Source: Sabethes cyaneus
Lineage: Eukaryota > Arthropoda > Insecta > Diptera > Culicidae
DNA: 64,000 nucleotides
Direction: 5' to 3'
Assembly (NCBI RefSeq): GCF_943734655.1
Contig: NC_071355.1
Location: forward strand, 91,731,449 to 91,795,448
Each line of letters begins with the position of its first letter. Position 1 is the first letter of the stretch. Under the pieces are notes generated by a model. It was not told the origin of the DNA. It did no database searches and saw nothing but the letters and a program-made list of their open reading frames with translations. The position numbers were made by a program, and so were the translations under genes. Below are positions 48,340 through 60,054 of the stretch, piece by piece.

Positions 48340-49650
48340 CTTGGAAAATGACGATTACTGAAACCAATCATCTTTCTTGTCAGCTTCCAGGCCCACTGCG
48401 CAACATGTTCGGCAGAGAAAATTCCAAGGAATCAAGTGGGACCAGAAAGAATAGCTAGTTCCATTCAACTTCTTGAAATCAAGGGAACGGAAGAAAGCAT
48501 GAACCTCCCGTACCAAACGGGGAGATAGGGAGTTGCGATGGCTAGATCTATGTTGGGCGTTTCTTCCTAGTTGCCTTTCCCATTTGCAACCACTATTTTT
48601 CTGCAACGCCTTTCACGGCAAGTGCACGAATGTCTTCCGTACTTAAACCTACTGTTTTAAGTCCGTAGAGGACTTCCGGTCTGATTAGCGTTTTGAATAT
48701 CGTCAGCTTTGTGTGGCGGCGCATGCTTCTTGATTGATTGCGGCTTGCGGAGGGAAAGGTAGGCTTGACTTCCAACTAGAATGCATCGTTGATCTCCCTA
48801 CTCGTATTATTGTCGGCGGTGACAGGAGATTCTAAACATACAAACTCATCAATTACTTCCAGTTCATCACCGTTAAAAATCACTGTCCGTGGCAGGCAAA
48901 CGTCAGCTAGGCGGTGCTTGCTAGGTAGAATCATTAGGAGAGTCATCGTTGCATTGGTCCCGTAATTTTCCTGTACTCTAACAGCCGGTTGCGAAGTCTG
49001 TCGATAAAGGGTAATATCTAAAGACGGTATAAACCCAAGGCTTTGTTTTTGGGAGGCGAACATTGTTTTCTTTGCAGCCTCGTACCATATATTTGATTTT
49101 CGACGCATTTATTTGTAACCCAATCCTCCTAGCCTCCGCTTTTAGTCTGGCGTATATTGCCTTTGCCGTCTCAAGGTTTCTAGTAATGATGTCGAGGTTT
49201 GATTGTCGTAACAAATCATAATACTAGTAAGTAATGCAATTCTAATAGTGTTGAAAAGTCACCACTTCTGATTGAACACACAATATGATAGAGGATAGTC
49301 ACTCTTAAGTATTTTATGTAATCGAATATTTATCCCAATAAAAAGAAATGTCGAGGTCGTCTGCGTCTGCCAAAACATGCATGTAACACATCACTCGCTC
49401 TAGAGTAACTTTGATTAGCCACGTCAGTTTGTCTGAAGAACCGTATTCGTACATTATCTGCCATATCTATTCGCGCTCGGCTGTATCGTATGCTGCTCTG
49501 AAATCCACGAAAATACGATGCTCGAGCATGTTGGGAGGAACATTTCTGAAGGTTTTGTCAGAGAGTAAAAATTTGATCTATAGTAGCAAGGGGCCCCAAT
49601 AAAGCCCGCCTGGCACAGCCTTAGGAATCCTATTGGAAGCTATTGGAAAA
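48340..49650 (-). mobile_element. RTE-like LINE fragments (-), interrupted by a SINE piece
   Basis: Minus strand: motif A region HRIFVDFRAAYDTAE (~49500), then SNLDIITRNLETAKAIYARL, LQINASKIKYMVRG, VIFNGDELEVIDEFVCL (48860), KLTIFKTLIRPEVLYGL (48690) and a decayed C-terminus to ~48340. Frames are broken at many sites. Confidence 0.75.
48897..49040 (+). mobile_element. SINE body, head lost
   Basis: Shares CCGTAATTTTCCTGTACTCT, CCGGTTGCGAAGTCTGTCG and the AGGCTTTG-type tail with the SINEs at 47806 and 54489, but lacks the tRNA head. It splits the LINE codons reading NNVRLP and RTVIFNGD; flanks AGGCAAACG and AGGCGAACA look like a diverged target duplication. Confidence 0.7.
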
Positions 49651-49654
49651 AGAC

Positions 49655-50259
49655 GGCTTTTGCAATTTTCTCAATTGTTCCACTGTGATCCACCGAGCCA
49701 TATATATGACATGAAACATAGTATATTGCAGTACTTAAAGTAGCGGAGATTGGCTGCGCATAGCTGCGCCCTTTCAAAATAAAGCCTCTTAAAATTAGTT
49801 TGAAAATTAGACATAAGCTGGAATAGCTCGAGAGCCCAAAAGGGTAGAGCTACACTTCTTTTAGCAAAAAGATGTATTTTCATAGTATGTTAAACTTTGT
49901 GGAAGATCAAAACTGTGAAGAAATGAAAGTAATCAAAAAAATTAGAAAAACTGGAATTAAGGGGATACATTAGCTGGTAGCACTATAACTTCTTTCCCTT
50001 AAGACATAAAAGTTTTTTTTCTTCGACCAGAACTCCTCAAATAACATTTTGGGCAACTTTGCCTTGGGCACTGTTTATTTCTGGCTTTAAATAAAAAAGT
50101 TAAATTGATCAATTTTGGACTCACCCCCTTAATGCAATTTTTTTGGTACAATAAAAAAATACTTTGAAAAGCAAGAAACTTTTGTGAAGACATCAATGTA
50201 GAAAATTTAGTAGTTTCTACGCTACCAGATGTCCGTCTTTTTTTAAATCCGCCCCACTG
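49655..50259 (+). mobile_element. hAT-like MITE, copy 2, left end lost
   Basis: Collinear with 62590-63150: GAGATTGGCTGCGCATA, CCCAAAAGGGTAGAGCTACA, AAGAAACTTTTGTGAAGACA and the terminus CCGCCCCACTG. The left terminus (CAGTGGG) is missing. Confidence 0.75.
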
Positions 50260-50469
50260 TGTGTCGGGTAGAAAAAACTTAACACCGAATGAAAAACTAA
50301 TTTGGAAGTTCTATATGCTAAAGAGTTATATAACGTTTTTATTTTTCTATTCGGTATGCCTTAAATTAGCTCCGGTACAACAACTTTGCTAGCTAGCTCA
50401 ATTCTGTTACTTTCATTCATTCTGTTACTTCCATTTCATTTGAAAGCTTAGAATTTTTTTACTGAATTA

Positions 50470-51941
50470 CCTAATTGACTGATCCTTTTCAAACTTTTAG
50501 ACAATAATATGTAACCCATTAGTAAGCTTTTGGCATATTTATTTCATTCAACTTCAATACCATAACCATATGCTCGCACCTTTTTTTTCCTGTGTGGACT
50601 CATCACTGCGACCAGTATAGTTGATCTATTGTGATATCGCCCGGGTGTTTGCTGTATGACCTGCACTGCATTTCTTTTTGCTATAATCGCTATTGAATGA
50701 GCGATATGCTTGTTAAATTTTATGCGTGCTTGTGTGTATTGGGGTTTACCCTTCCTTCTACTTTACCCACTTTACCCACTTGATCTACTTCACTCACTTA
50801 TTCCTCACTGCCAGTACTATCCCATATTATAGCCGTCCCTGGCGAGGACTCATTCGTTCCTCTAATCAGTACACTTAACTATAGGAGGGACTTTTGCACT
50901 GTCATGAGTGGGTAAATTCAGAATTCAGCATGAAGGAAAAGTAAATGAGGTGGGGGGTGGGGCTGAGAATAAACCCATGCTAAAGTCACTTGACATCGAA
51001 TGGCTTGATTCTACTAAGATTCGAACCCACGACCACTCACTTGCCAAAGCAGACTCGGTAACCTTGCGGTTGCGGTTCTCATTAAGACTGTCGCAGTGGC
51101 CTTTTAACCCAATGCCCTTCTGGCATACAAAAAAAAACCTTGCGGCTACGGAGCCCCCCATGCTCGCACCTTAATCTTAACTCCACTGAAAAACTTTTGT
51201 ACAACATCTGGCTGCAGCTTCTTCTGTACGGAAACCCACTTTTTCTTCATTCCTCAGATTGGACCTCCTTAGGATGCTTCCGTAGTGCCTACTTCATAAT
51301 AGGCCAGTATTTTTCATTGAGGATTAGTTCCGGTGCGTTGGAGGGGGAGGTTAATGTCACTCGGTATGACAGTAACCCCGTTGGCTTCATACCACTCTAG
51401 GACATCCTTTGAATAGTGACACGAAACTAGATCCGGCCAGAAGATCGTAGAGCCCTCGTGTTGCTACAACAGAGGAAGCAGATGCTTTTGTAGACACTCT
51501 TTCAAGTAGATCTGCCCGTTTACAGTCCCGGTAGTCACGAACGGCGCACTCTGTTTGCCACATGAGCAGATCGCTTTCCAAATCAAGTATTTCTTGGAAA
51601 ACATTGAAATTTCTGCATCCTTACTTCCTCCAGAACATCAAACCTTTGCTGGGCGGTGAAGTACAGTAGCCCCGGAGGCTGCCGAAAGTCCGCCTTGACT
51701 TAAGTCTCATCATCCGTGATGAGTGGTTTCAGAATTTTCCAGGTGCTTGCGCAAAATAAATTCGCGACGTTGCTTTTCGGGTGACGCCATATTGTCCAAT
51801 TTGCGAAAAACTGACCGCGATAAAAATTCAGTGTATACAATACACTCTAAACTACTTCTACCAAAATTTTCATAAGAAAATACTCAATGAGTAATTTTCT
51901 ACAGCATTTCTTCCGTGATACAATTTGATATGGGACACCCT
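50470..51941 (-). mobile_element. ITmD37E-like transposon, carrying a SINE
   Basis: Minus-strand transposase remnants. Near the N-terminus a broken stretch precedes DDET (about 51710), TVNGQIYLKECLQKHLLPL lies near 51500, FWPDLVS near 51430 and NAPEL..NEKYWPIMK near 51330-51270. Ends: GGGACACCCT terminus at 51941; the low-coordinate terminus was not resolved. A SINE sits at 50583-51159 within the 3' part. Frameshifts and deletion of the helix-turn-helix region make it non-autonomous. Family assignment rests on the D-to-E spacing seen in the 63-kb copy. Confidence 0.75.
50583..51159 (-). mobile_element. tRNA-derived SINE with LINE-type tail (-)
   Basis: Exact 13-bp duplication ATGCTCGCACCTT (50570-50582, 51160-51172). 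On the minus strand the head begins GGGGGGCTCCGTAGCCGCAA. An A-box-like CCGCAAGGTT occurs twice, and the B box GGGTTCGAATCTT is at ~51035-51023. The other end has a poly(A) tail preceded by a 30-bp block (50604-50633) nearly identical to the 3' end of the LINE at 11065-11093. Confidence 0.8.
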
Positions 51942-52372
51942 TCACTTCATGAAATTTAGTAACTTTTTAGAAGCAAAAAAACTTTGAAATAAATGTTTGT
52001 CACGGCGTTTTTATCGAATTTCTTCCAATAAGGTGTGATAAAACTGATTGTTTTTCTACACCAAAGCTCTGCTACCGTTCTCGAATTCGTTTCGTTTCGT
52101 AAAACGCCTATCTCTTTAAGTTTTGTTGCATTTTAATTTTAAATGTATCATGTTGTTGGGTGTTGAATTAGTATCTGATAGAGCAAGAATGCATACATTA
52201 CGCATAGCACTAGATTACCGCGTGCGACGAACACAATCTGACACGTATGAAATACAATAACTGCAACAACAAAAGTTTTTCATAAATTGAGGGTTCGCTT
52301 CCACCTTTGCTTGCATAATCTTGCAAAACTCAAGCCGCTTAGGTTTATTCGTAGGCAGCAGCTCTTGAACCT
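51942..52372. other. no gene seen
   Basis: Unique-looking AT-rich sequence. Confidence 0.4.
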
Positions 52373-53516
52373 GAGTAATTCTCGCTGAAACGGGGCCACT
52401 ACTGACACGGGGTCTTGAAATATTGGAACTTTTGCGCTAATTGGTTGAAAATGGTTAAAAATAAGAATTAAACTTTTGATACCTCGAAATAGTGGACCCC
52501 TCGTTCTCCAAGTGGCCTAATAGTTTCAAAAAAAGTTGAATTTTGAGCATTTGTTAGTTGTTTCATGGCAAATTTAAGAAATATCACATGATATAGATCC
52601 CAAGGTTTGCTCAAAATTCAACTTCTTTTGAAACTGTTAGGCCCCTTGGAGAACGAGGGGTCCACTATTTTGAGGTATCAAAAGTGTAATTCTTATTTTT
52701 TGACCATTTTCAACCAATTAAGCGAGGATCCAGCTCTGTAAAGTCGGAAAAGTCTAATTTTTTTTTTTTGCATTTTCGAGACGCTTACACCTTCAGAAAT
52801 GTCATTCCAAAAGGATTTTTTAATATCTAATCTCGTTGAAAACTTAACGCAAATATTGTGGAGTCACCTCAAGCGAAGCCCATTGCTGTACGAAACTTTG
52901 AACGCGTTTTCCCCAAAACCGTGTTTCTTTAGCTGGCGGTACGTGTATCTCCAAGTCTAGTAGACCGATTTGGCTGAAATTTTTTTTTCAGCATGTAAAA
53001 ATAAATTATCAAAATTGTTACTTAGCCGTTTTTTGATATCTCATTTTTTAGGAGCTTTTAATTGGCGAGTTTTGATGAAAAAACACCTTTCTTTTAGAAA
53101 AACTGTCGCCATTTTGGTCATTTTTCGAATTTTCAAAAACCGCTACGTAACATTTTAGGTATTAACCTAAAGTTTCAAAATCATCCTTGAAATCCGTCCT
53201 ACGATACTCCGTTGGTTCCCGGCACGTACCGCCAGCAAGGAACTATTTTCTAGAGGGCATTCACGCGGCCACCTGCCACCAGCAAAATAATCAGTATTCT
53301 GGTATCCAAAAAATACAAAACATATCTTCAAGTATACCTTTACCAATAACCAATAACCAATACACCCCAACACTTAACTATAATTCTAGCATCTGAAAAA
53401 AATTACGAAAATCTTTTATTTTTCGGTCTTCCAGAGTAGGGCCCCCCTTAAGCACAAAAGTTCCAATATTTGAAAACCTCGTGTCAGTAGTGGCCCCGTT
53501 TCAGCGAGAATTACTC
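52373..53516. mobile_element. TIR element with nested inverted repeats
   Basis: Outer TIRs of ~63 bp (52373-52435 and ~53453-53516) start GAGTAATTCTCGCTGAAACG. ACCT lies just outside both ends, a possible 4-bp duplication. Inside, 52435-52548 pairs with 52609-52724 (~115 bp, high identity). A third pair GCTGGCGGTACGTG/CACGTACCGCCAGC lies at ~52933 and ~53223. No transposase frame. Confidence 0.8.
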
Positions 53517-53527
53517 ACCTGTAGTGT

Positions 53528-53795
53528 GAACGGAAAGAAATATGATTCCGATACCATGAATAAAGTAATGAAATCATGAAACTTGAATTGCTGACAAATC
53601 ATGACTGAACTGCCATATCAGGCAGCTCAAAATCATGAATAATAGTTCATGATCTTGCGATGTGTCGTACTGTAAGAAGTTTGTGATATCATGATTATTC
53701 TTCATGGTGTATTTTCATAAAACATAAGCTAGAAACCTGAAATCATGAGTCATTTGGCTCATTTTGGAGAATAAATTTCTATCCGTGTGGAAAGG
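53528..53795. mobile_element. TCATGA-rich MITE, most complete copy
   Basis: TIRs GTGTGAACGGAAAGAAAT and, inverted, CACACGGATAGAAAT. The interior is full of ATCATGA palindromes. Lies directly beside the 52373 element. Confidence 0.7.
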
Positions 53796-54474
53796 ATGAA
53801 TTTTTACACGGTTCAGCACGTTCTACACCCCTAGGGTAACATGTGGCAGTGCCGCAATTTGTTTACTTACTTGCATTAGGTAACTGATGATCAAAAAATC
53901 TGCAATAATTCTCCTGGTGGATTATCGTTACTACACAATTAGCGAAACCTTAACAAATATGAATATCCGCGAGTCCTTCCGAAGAATACATTATAATACT
54001 GTAATCGTTTTCTGAACCGTCCCAGAGAGACCCGAGAAATCAGTTTCGTTATTAGGCCGTATGAATAAAAGAGTTAGAGCAAACTCTCCCATAAGATTTA
54101 CACGGGAAAAGCCAAGTAAACTGTCGCACGCGGTGGTCTAGTATGCTACGCGTAATGTAATTGCAAAGAAATTAAAAGAGATAGACGTTTTATGTCAAAG
54201 AATGAAGTTTAGAACTAGAGCTTTAGGTACCAGAACTTTAAATTGGTAAATAAAAGCAATCAGTTTTACCAATGATTGTTAATGTTAATGATTGAGATTT
54301 GGCCAAAATGCATAGAAGGATTTTTTCGTCAAATGTGGTTTTCTGTCACCCCCTATAAGCTACCTAACACCCTGTATAGTAGTGGGAATTTGAATATTAC
54401 TGAAAACGACACTAAAAAGCTGGGCATAATTGTGCATAAAGTGTGAATTACATGTTCCAGATAATAAACCTTCC
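53796..54474. other. no gene seen
   Basis: No supported ORF or repeat. Confidence 0.4.
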
Positions 54475-54488
54475 TACAAGGGATTGAC

Positions 54489-54684
54489 CCAGTTGGCCTC
54501 GAGGTAAGACGCTGGTCTAATAAGCCAGTCGTCGTATGTTCGAATCTCGGCTGGGTGAGGCTGTTAGAGTTAATAGGATCGTAGCACTAACCCCGCACTG
54601 TCCTGTATTCTAACAGCTGGTTGCGAAGTCGTAAAAAACAGAAGGTCAAATTTCGATAACGAAATTAGCACCCAGGTTTTGCTT
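54489..54684 (+). mobile_element. full-length tRNA-derived SINE with perfect TSD
   Basis: Perfect 14-bp duplication TACAAGGGATTGAC (54475-54488, 54685-54698). The tRNA-like head 54487-54556 has an acceptor-type stem (ACCCAG with CTGGGT), A box around GCCTCGAGGTAAG, an anticodon-loop-like CTAATAA (Ile AAT-like) and B box TGTTCGAATCTCG. The body ends AGGTTTTGC without poly(A). The intact duplication indicates a relatively young insertion. Confidence 0.88.
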
Positions 54685-54699
54685 TACAAGGGATTGACA

Positions 54700-55179
54700 A
54701 ACATCAAATAAATTTGTTTTGTTTATTCTTCTTCCCAGGTATCGATATGTTTCTAGTCGAATACGTTACATGCATCATTTGAACGGAGCCGCTTCCTCGT
54801 TAGAAAACATAGACAACAGCCTAGACAAGCTGGGAGCAACGAGTGATTGTGTCCTATTATGCGTTATTTTTAGATCCGATTTTTCCTAAGCTCATCCGAG
54901 ATAACTTCCGAGTGATATCTAAAAAGAATACCTACACTGCACCGCCTGAGTTATTTAATTTATATACTAACCGCCTGTTAAAGTGCCCCCGAGGTGACGC
55001 GAATCGCGCTATCACGCCGCGAACCTTTTTGCCCATATTCATTCATGAATATCTAACACTTCATAAAGCCCTTAGCAAGGCCAGCAAGCCGGCTGCGTCG
55101 TACAGCGTTGTGTGTAGCGCTAGTGTGTCCCAAATGGATAGCACCGCGCGGGCTCAATAGGCGCTAGCAAACGCGAGCT
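54700..55179. other. candidate promoter-proximal region
   Basis: The 54843-55160 plus frame (105 codons) has no recognised domain. GC content rises from ~54940 toward the candidate first exon. Confidence 0.3.
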
Positions 55180-56598
55180 CGCATCAGTCTTGGATAATCT
55201 GTGTTTGTGGTAAGAGCCTCTGCCATGTGCGTGCTCGCGCGTCCGATTGTGTTCAGAAGCGTGCAGCAAACACGATAGCGTAGAGTCCTATGGAAAAAGT
55301 TCGATCGCGCACAACGAGATAACGACTCGTCGACGTCGTCGGATGCTGCAAAGGGGAAATTTCGTAAAGATAAGAAAAGTCTGAGAGTTGCGCTGTGAAA
55401 ATTGTGAGAATTTTTGGTTGAAGAGCGGAAGGTTAAAAGAGAAAGAGAGAAATTTACTCAGCCTCTCGCAAGTGTTAGTTAGTCTTATTGGAAACCGGCA
55501 GATTGGATGTACACATTGAACTGCAGCCCAGCAGATGAGCCCCTGAAAAGTTGGAGCTTCCGTACCACCCACCAACGACCCTCAACGCAGCCGTTCTACC
55601 ACCAGAGCAAGCGCGCGAGGTTTATCGGTTTGTGTTTTGTTTTGGTTTTTAATGCTGCGCAGAGGCTCGATTTGCGTTATTTTCTCACAGCGCCTTCCGT
55701 GAGTCGGATGGTGGTTGCAGGAGATGAGAATTCCGTGGCGGAGTAGTTTTTGTTTTGTGCACCAGACGAAGCTTTTCTGTCTAGATTGTTGAGTGTGGTA
55801 CATTGTGCGTTCTTTGGTTACGCTAATTATCGGATTGTGTGATAAGACAAACCGCCACCCTGCATGAATAGCTTGGCACCTTCGCGTACATCGATGTTCA
55901 CAGAGTTCGCTATTATCGTGCCCTTGAAATCCGTGTCATTGGATCAGAGAATTACTTAAATGCCGGGTCTATTTTTAACCTTGTAGCCAGAAGAGAAGAA
56001 CCTAGAACGGGTCGGAACAGGCTGAAAGCAAAACAAACCGTCGCATTTATAGTGCTGTCCGATAGTGCAACCAGAAGACAAAGTACTTGAGGCGGTTCTA
56101 TCTAGGTGCTGCATAGTCTTGTTGCTCAGACGAAACCGAAAAGATAAGCCTCCAAGATAAGTGATGTTTCAGGAAACATATTGAGTTTAAGCTTGTGCGT
56201 CTGTAGTTGTGTGAAAAATTTTATTGCTCATACGTTTCGTTTCTGATTCGATTGTTTGTAATGCAGAGAAGCATAAGTACGGAGGCAATTACATGAGAAG
56301 GAAAAAACGCATCTCGAACCAAACAATCGAAGAGCTGTGAGGAAAAAACAGCATATTCTTAATTAAGCTCGAACGGAATATTGATTAAAATTGAAGCCAA
56401 TTAAGTTGTGCCGGCCCACGTGGTGTTTACAAACAAATACCGGCGCGTCAGAGCTTTGAATATTTGTACAACTGTGCGCTGTGTTACGCCGCCGCCGCCG
56501 TCAGCTAGGCTGATTTGAGAAGCAACGCCTCGGCTGTGATTGGCTTCATTGATACCAGAGAGGAAATTACTCAGTGATTTTTTAGTAGTCAAGAAGCG
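55180..56598 (+). other. candidate non-coding first exon of a plus-strand gene
   Basis: This stretch is GC-richer than its surroundings, free of recognised repeats, and contains TCAGTC (55185), which fits an insect initiator. It ends in a consensus donor AAGCG|GTAAGTTTG (56599). Many stops in all frames argue for 5' UTR rather than coding sequence. The open frame at 55507-55746 is probably incidental. The partner exon would lie beyond 57 kb and was not found. The gene is unidentified. Confidence 0.4.
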
Positions 56599-56906
56599 GT
56601 AAGTTTGAACAACGTTTTGTAGATTTCCAAGTTGTTTGTGATGGTAATAGGAGTTACATAATGCAAAACATAACTGTGGTAATAGTTTTAAAAGTACTGT
56701 ATGCAGCTGTCTCTGACCGGCAACAGATAATGTGTTTAACTTTGAAAATTTTTCTTTGTCTTCCTGCTTTGTTCTATTTCAAATAAACTTGCAAAAAAAA
56801 TTCAAAAAAATTAGCAAAATGCTCTAAGAAAATTGACCGATTTCTAATTGAAAGTATTTTTCTATTTCATTAGAGAATAATTTGCAATATTTAACAAAAA
56901 TATGTA

Positions 56907-57153
56907 GGGCACGGGAGAGTATTTTCAGCCTATTAAGTGATGGCATATATATTTTCGGCCTATGGCCTAGTTCTAGCGAAAGAACAGGTGGTTTTGACGT
57001 TATTTGAATAAAACATAGTAGATTGCTTACAGTCTTGAAAACATAGCTATAACATACATATTAAAATTGTTTGTCGGCAAAGTATTTTTATTGGCGATAG
57101 AAGAGGCAAATAGGCTGAATTTAAAAACCTGCTGAAAATACCCTCCCGTATCC
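56907..57153. mobile_element. TA-flanked MITE with TTTTCAGCCTAT motif pairs
   Basis: TA at 56905-56906 and 57154-57155. Ends GGGCACGGGAGAGTATTTTC and, inverted, GGATACGGGAGGGTATTTTC. Motif rightward at 56922 and 56952, leftward at 57110 and 57129. No ORF. Confidence 0.75.
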
Positions 57154-57155
57154 TA

Positions 57156-57539
57156 CCTACGTTGGTACATATAAAGGTTATGAGAAAATTTAAAAACAAT
57201 ATACGAAACAGATTGCGTAAGTGGTAGGGGTGGGTGCTATTCCTTTATCGACTTGATAATACGGGATTTGGTTTAAATTTGTTTCTTTTACGAATATGCA
57301 AAACTTATCATCAAAGTAAATTGGCGATAATTTTTGAAATTTACAGAATTAATGTATACAAAATTAATTATACATTACTGTACCCTAATTCAGTAATTAA
57401 AAACAATCACTGATAAACAACTAATAATTTTTTTGTTTTTACTTTACCATATTTGGCAGGCAGCGTAACCTTTGTTTCTTATCAATTCAGGAACTTTTCA
57501 AGGCAACTGGTTTGACCAGTTGTGGCATTTGCTGATTTG
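57156..57539. other. no gene seen
   Basis: AT-rich sequence. Confidence 0.4.
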
Positions 57540-57780
57540 AAATGCGTATTACGCATCATTTATGTGCTTCCAACATTCGACGAGCAGTTGAAATCTTCGA
57601 TCGGATTGGGATCGGAAAACTGAACAGACCATGCAATGGCAACAATCTCGTGGTCCACGCACCATTCCTTCACAGTATATGCTGTGCGTTTCAGATCACT
57701 ATTTTGCATCAAATGCCGTCTTGGAGGCATCTTCTAGTCTGCATACGAGATCATGACCTTTCCATCTTGCTTGCATGGTG
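57540..57780 (-). pseudogene. Tc1-type (DD34E-like) transposase C-terminal remnant
   Basis: Minus strand: HLMQNSDLKRTAYTVKEW corresponds to the second catalytic region (normally QDNDPKHTA). VAIAWSVQFSDPNPIEDF corresponds to the third (PIE). The first catalytic block and the ends of the transposon are not seen. The antisense open frame at 57542-57781 is a shadow. Confidence 0.7.
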
Positions 57781-58921
57781 ATATTTAACTTTTTGGATTC
57801 TTCGATATGAAATTTACTTTAATATGAAAGATATATTTCCTGCATTAAATTACTCACAATAGCATTTGTCATAACTTTTACAAGGACACCACCAAGCGTA
57901 TATCTCAATTTGGCGAGCAAACGAATCTCTTATCAAAGGTTAAGACGCACAGAAACAACTGAATAAAAAAAACTGTGTTCTCTTCTATTGACGTAAAGCA
58001 AACCTGATAGCGTAAAACATGCGTCGTGCTAAAAAATATATACAAAATTTCAAGGTCATCATTTCAGGGACGGACGGAAAGACAGTCGTTTTTATATTTT
58101 TCAAGTCTTGCTAACATGGATGGTGCCACTGAAATCAGCGAAATAAATCTATTTATAGGAGATTAGTCTCACTTGTACTTCAAAGTGAAATTATTCAATT
58201 AATAATTTTGTTTTCAATTTAGAAGTAGTTGTTGGCAAGTAAATAATTTTCACGTAGGAATACGTCTTACACGAAGCTGTGGGAGTAAAATGAAAATGCT
58301 TGCGTGTAATAGTAACAAAGTTACCAATTGTTATAATTCATTTTACAGTGGCTATCCATATACTAACGTTTCTCATCGTATTGTATATATGAACAAACTA
58401 ACAAAAAATTCAGAGAGGTGTAACGTTTAGTCTACGAAACACAATTAAAAAAAATTTGAACCGGTTTGCTACAAATAGGGAGTTATCTATTTTGGGAAAA
58501 CAGGTGAAAACAAAACACCATGCATCTCTATCGCATTCTTACCACTTAAAAAAATGTTGTGCATCAACTAAAAATTATACATTTCTAAATTTTTTAGTTA
58601 TTATTTAAAAAGTTTTCAGTGTTACAGTGTTGAGCTTCACACCGTGAACCATGAATTTTTATACATTAAACATTGAAAATAATGAAGCATTATCCAACTG
58701 GGAATCCTCGCTTCGTGATTGGTAGAAAAAGACGTCATCATGGTTTTAACGTGATTTTAGAAAAAAAAGTGACGAAATCTCCCCGTCCCAATAGGTCGAA
58801 GATACTTGGCGTGGCGATGATTGAACCTAGACTAATTTGATATCTGTGCTTGGGAAGTAAACCAGAACAAATGTCAAAGTCTCCTCGTCTCAACACAACA
58901 AGATTTCTTAAGGGGGCACAG
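57781..58921. other. no gene seen
   Basis: AT-rich sequence without a supported ORF. Confidence 0.4.
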
Positions 58922-58923
58922 TA

Positions 58924-59845
58924 GGGTATTGTCGTTATCGTCGGGCCACTGTTATGGTCGGGCCATCACGATGTTACAGTTTTAGTAACTCATGATATCT
59001 ATAATACAACCACTGTAAAATTTCTTACTGTGATAGCTAACTTTTCACAATATTATGAGTTTCAATCGTGTATTCAAAACACCCGTACTGAATTCAGTGA
59101 CTAAATCTTACAAAAAAAGTTTTCCAGGCGCAATGAACTTTTCTTCAAGAAATGATTCATGAAATGCAATCATCGAGATAAATTTTGAAAATGTATGAAG
59201 TGTGTTGTACTGCACACGAAGACTATATAAAAATCCCCTCCAGTAAGGTGTTTAGGAAGGCAAACGTGAAATACTAGAAATGCGCTATTTGTAAAGGTCG
59301 GGCCACTTGAGTAGTCATGGTTGGGCCACCATAATTTTAAGCGCAGAAGCGCAATAATCGCTAGAGAATGTCAGTCACTTAAAATGTGATGAAATAAAGC
59401 AAAATTTATACGATAAAAACCTAGATTTTTGTTGTTTTTTTCATTGTAGTTGTACACTTCGGAAAAGGTGATTGTAGCAATATTGATTTTACAAGAGCGC
59501 CAAAATTTCGCAAAAATGCAATTAAAAATAGGGTATTTGTACCTATATGAGCCGTTGTTCACGGAATTCATTCTTTTCATTTGTCTATATAGAATTTCAA
59601 TATGTATGTCTTAGATTTTCTGCCGTGGCCCAACCTGCACAACATGGCCCGACTATGAAAACATTTTTTGTCTTCACGTAAATGCCTATAACTTTTTTAT
59701 TTTTCAAGCAATCAGCTCAAAACTTTCCGGAAATATACCTTATTATTAGACCTTTGCAACGATGTATTTAGATTTCCAAAACTCTTTTTGAAACGAAAGT
59801 TATGGGCGAATTCCAAAACGTGGCCCAACCACGACGACACTCCCC
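58924..59845. mobile_element. TA-flanked element with GGTYGGGCCA motif repeats
   Basis: TA at 58922-58923 and 59846-59847. Ends GGGTATTGTCG..GTCGGGCCA and, inverted, GGGGAGTGTCG..GTTGGGCCA. TYGGGCCA reads rightward at 58941, 58958, 59298 and 59321, and leftward at 59626, 59645 and 59821. The 59371-59580 minus frame is not recognised. 922 bp. Confidence 0.8.
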
Positions 59846-59847
59846 TA

Positions 59848-60054
59848 CTTTTTCAATTTTAATTTTTTTTCTTCCCTTTCTTTCTGCTGTTCTGCGATTC
59901 ATTTATCGGTTTCTGGCGTATTCCGCTGCCGTGCCATCTGTCGTCAAATGCTGGATGTTGAATCGTAGCGTTCCAGTGTGAGCCCTCGCTGCAATCGAAG
60001 ACCTTGCACGAATCTTACACGAGGAAAGCGGTTACATGTAAGTAACAACTCCAT
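59848..60054. other. no gene seen
   Basis: T/C-rich stretch, then a short unassigned frame. A GTAAGTAAC at 60036 could be a donor but has no supporting exon. Confidence 0.35.

Noticed and set aside
54487..54556. Possible functional tRNA gene
   Set aside because: The cloverleaf-like block is the head of a SINE with its own body and target duplication; stems are imperfect.
55507..55746. 79-codon frame starting MYTLNCSPADEP
   Set aside because: Lies inside the probable 5' UTR exon and has no domain; kept only as part of that exon.
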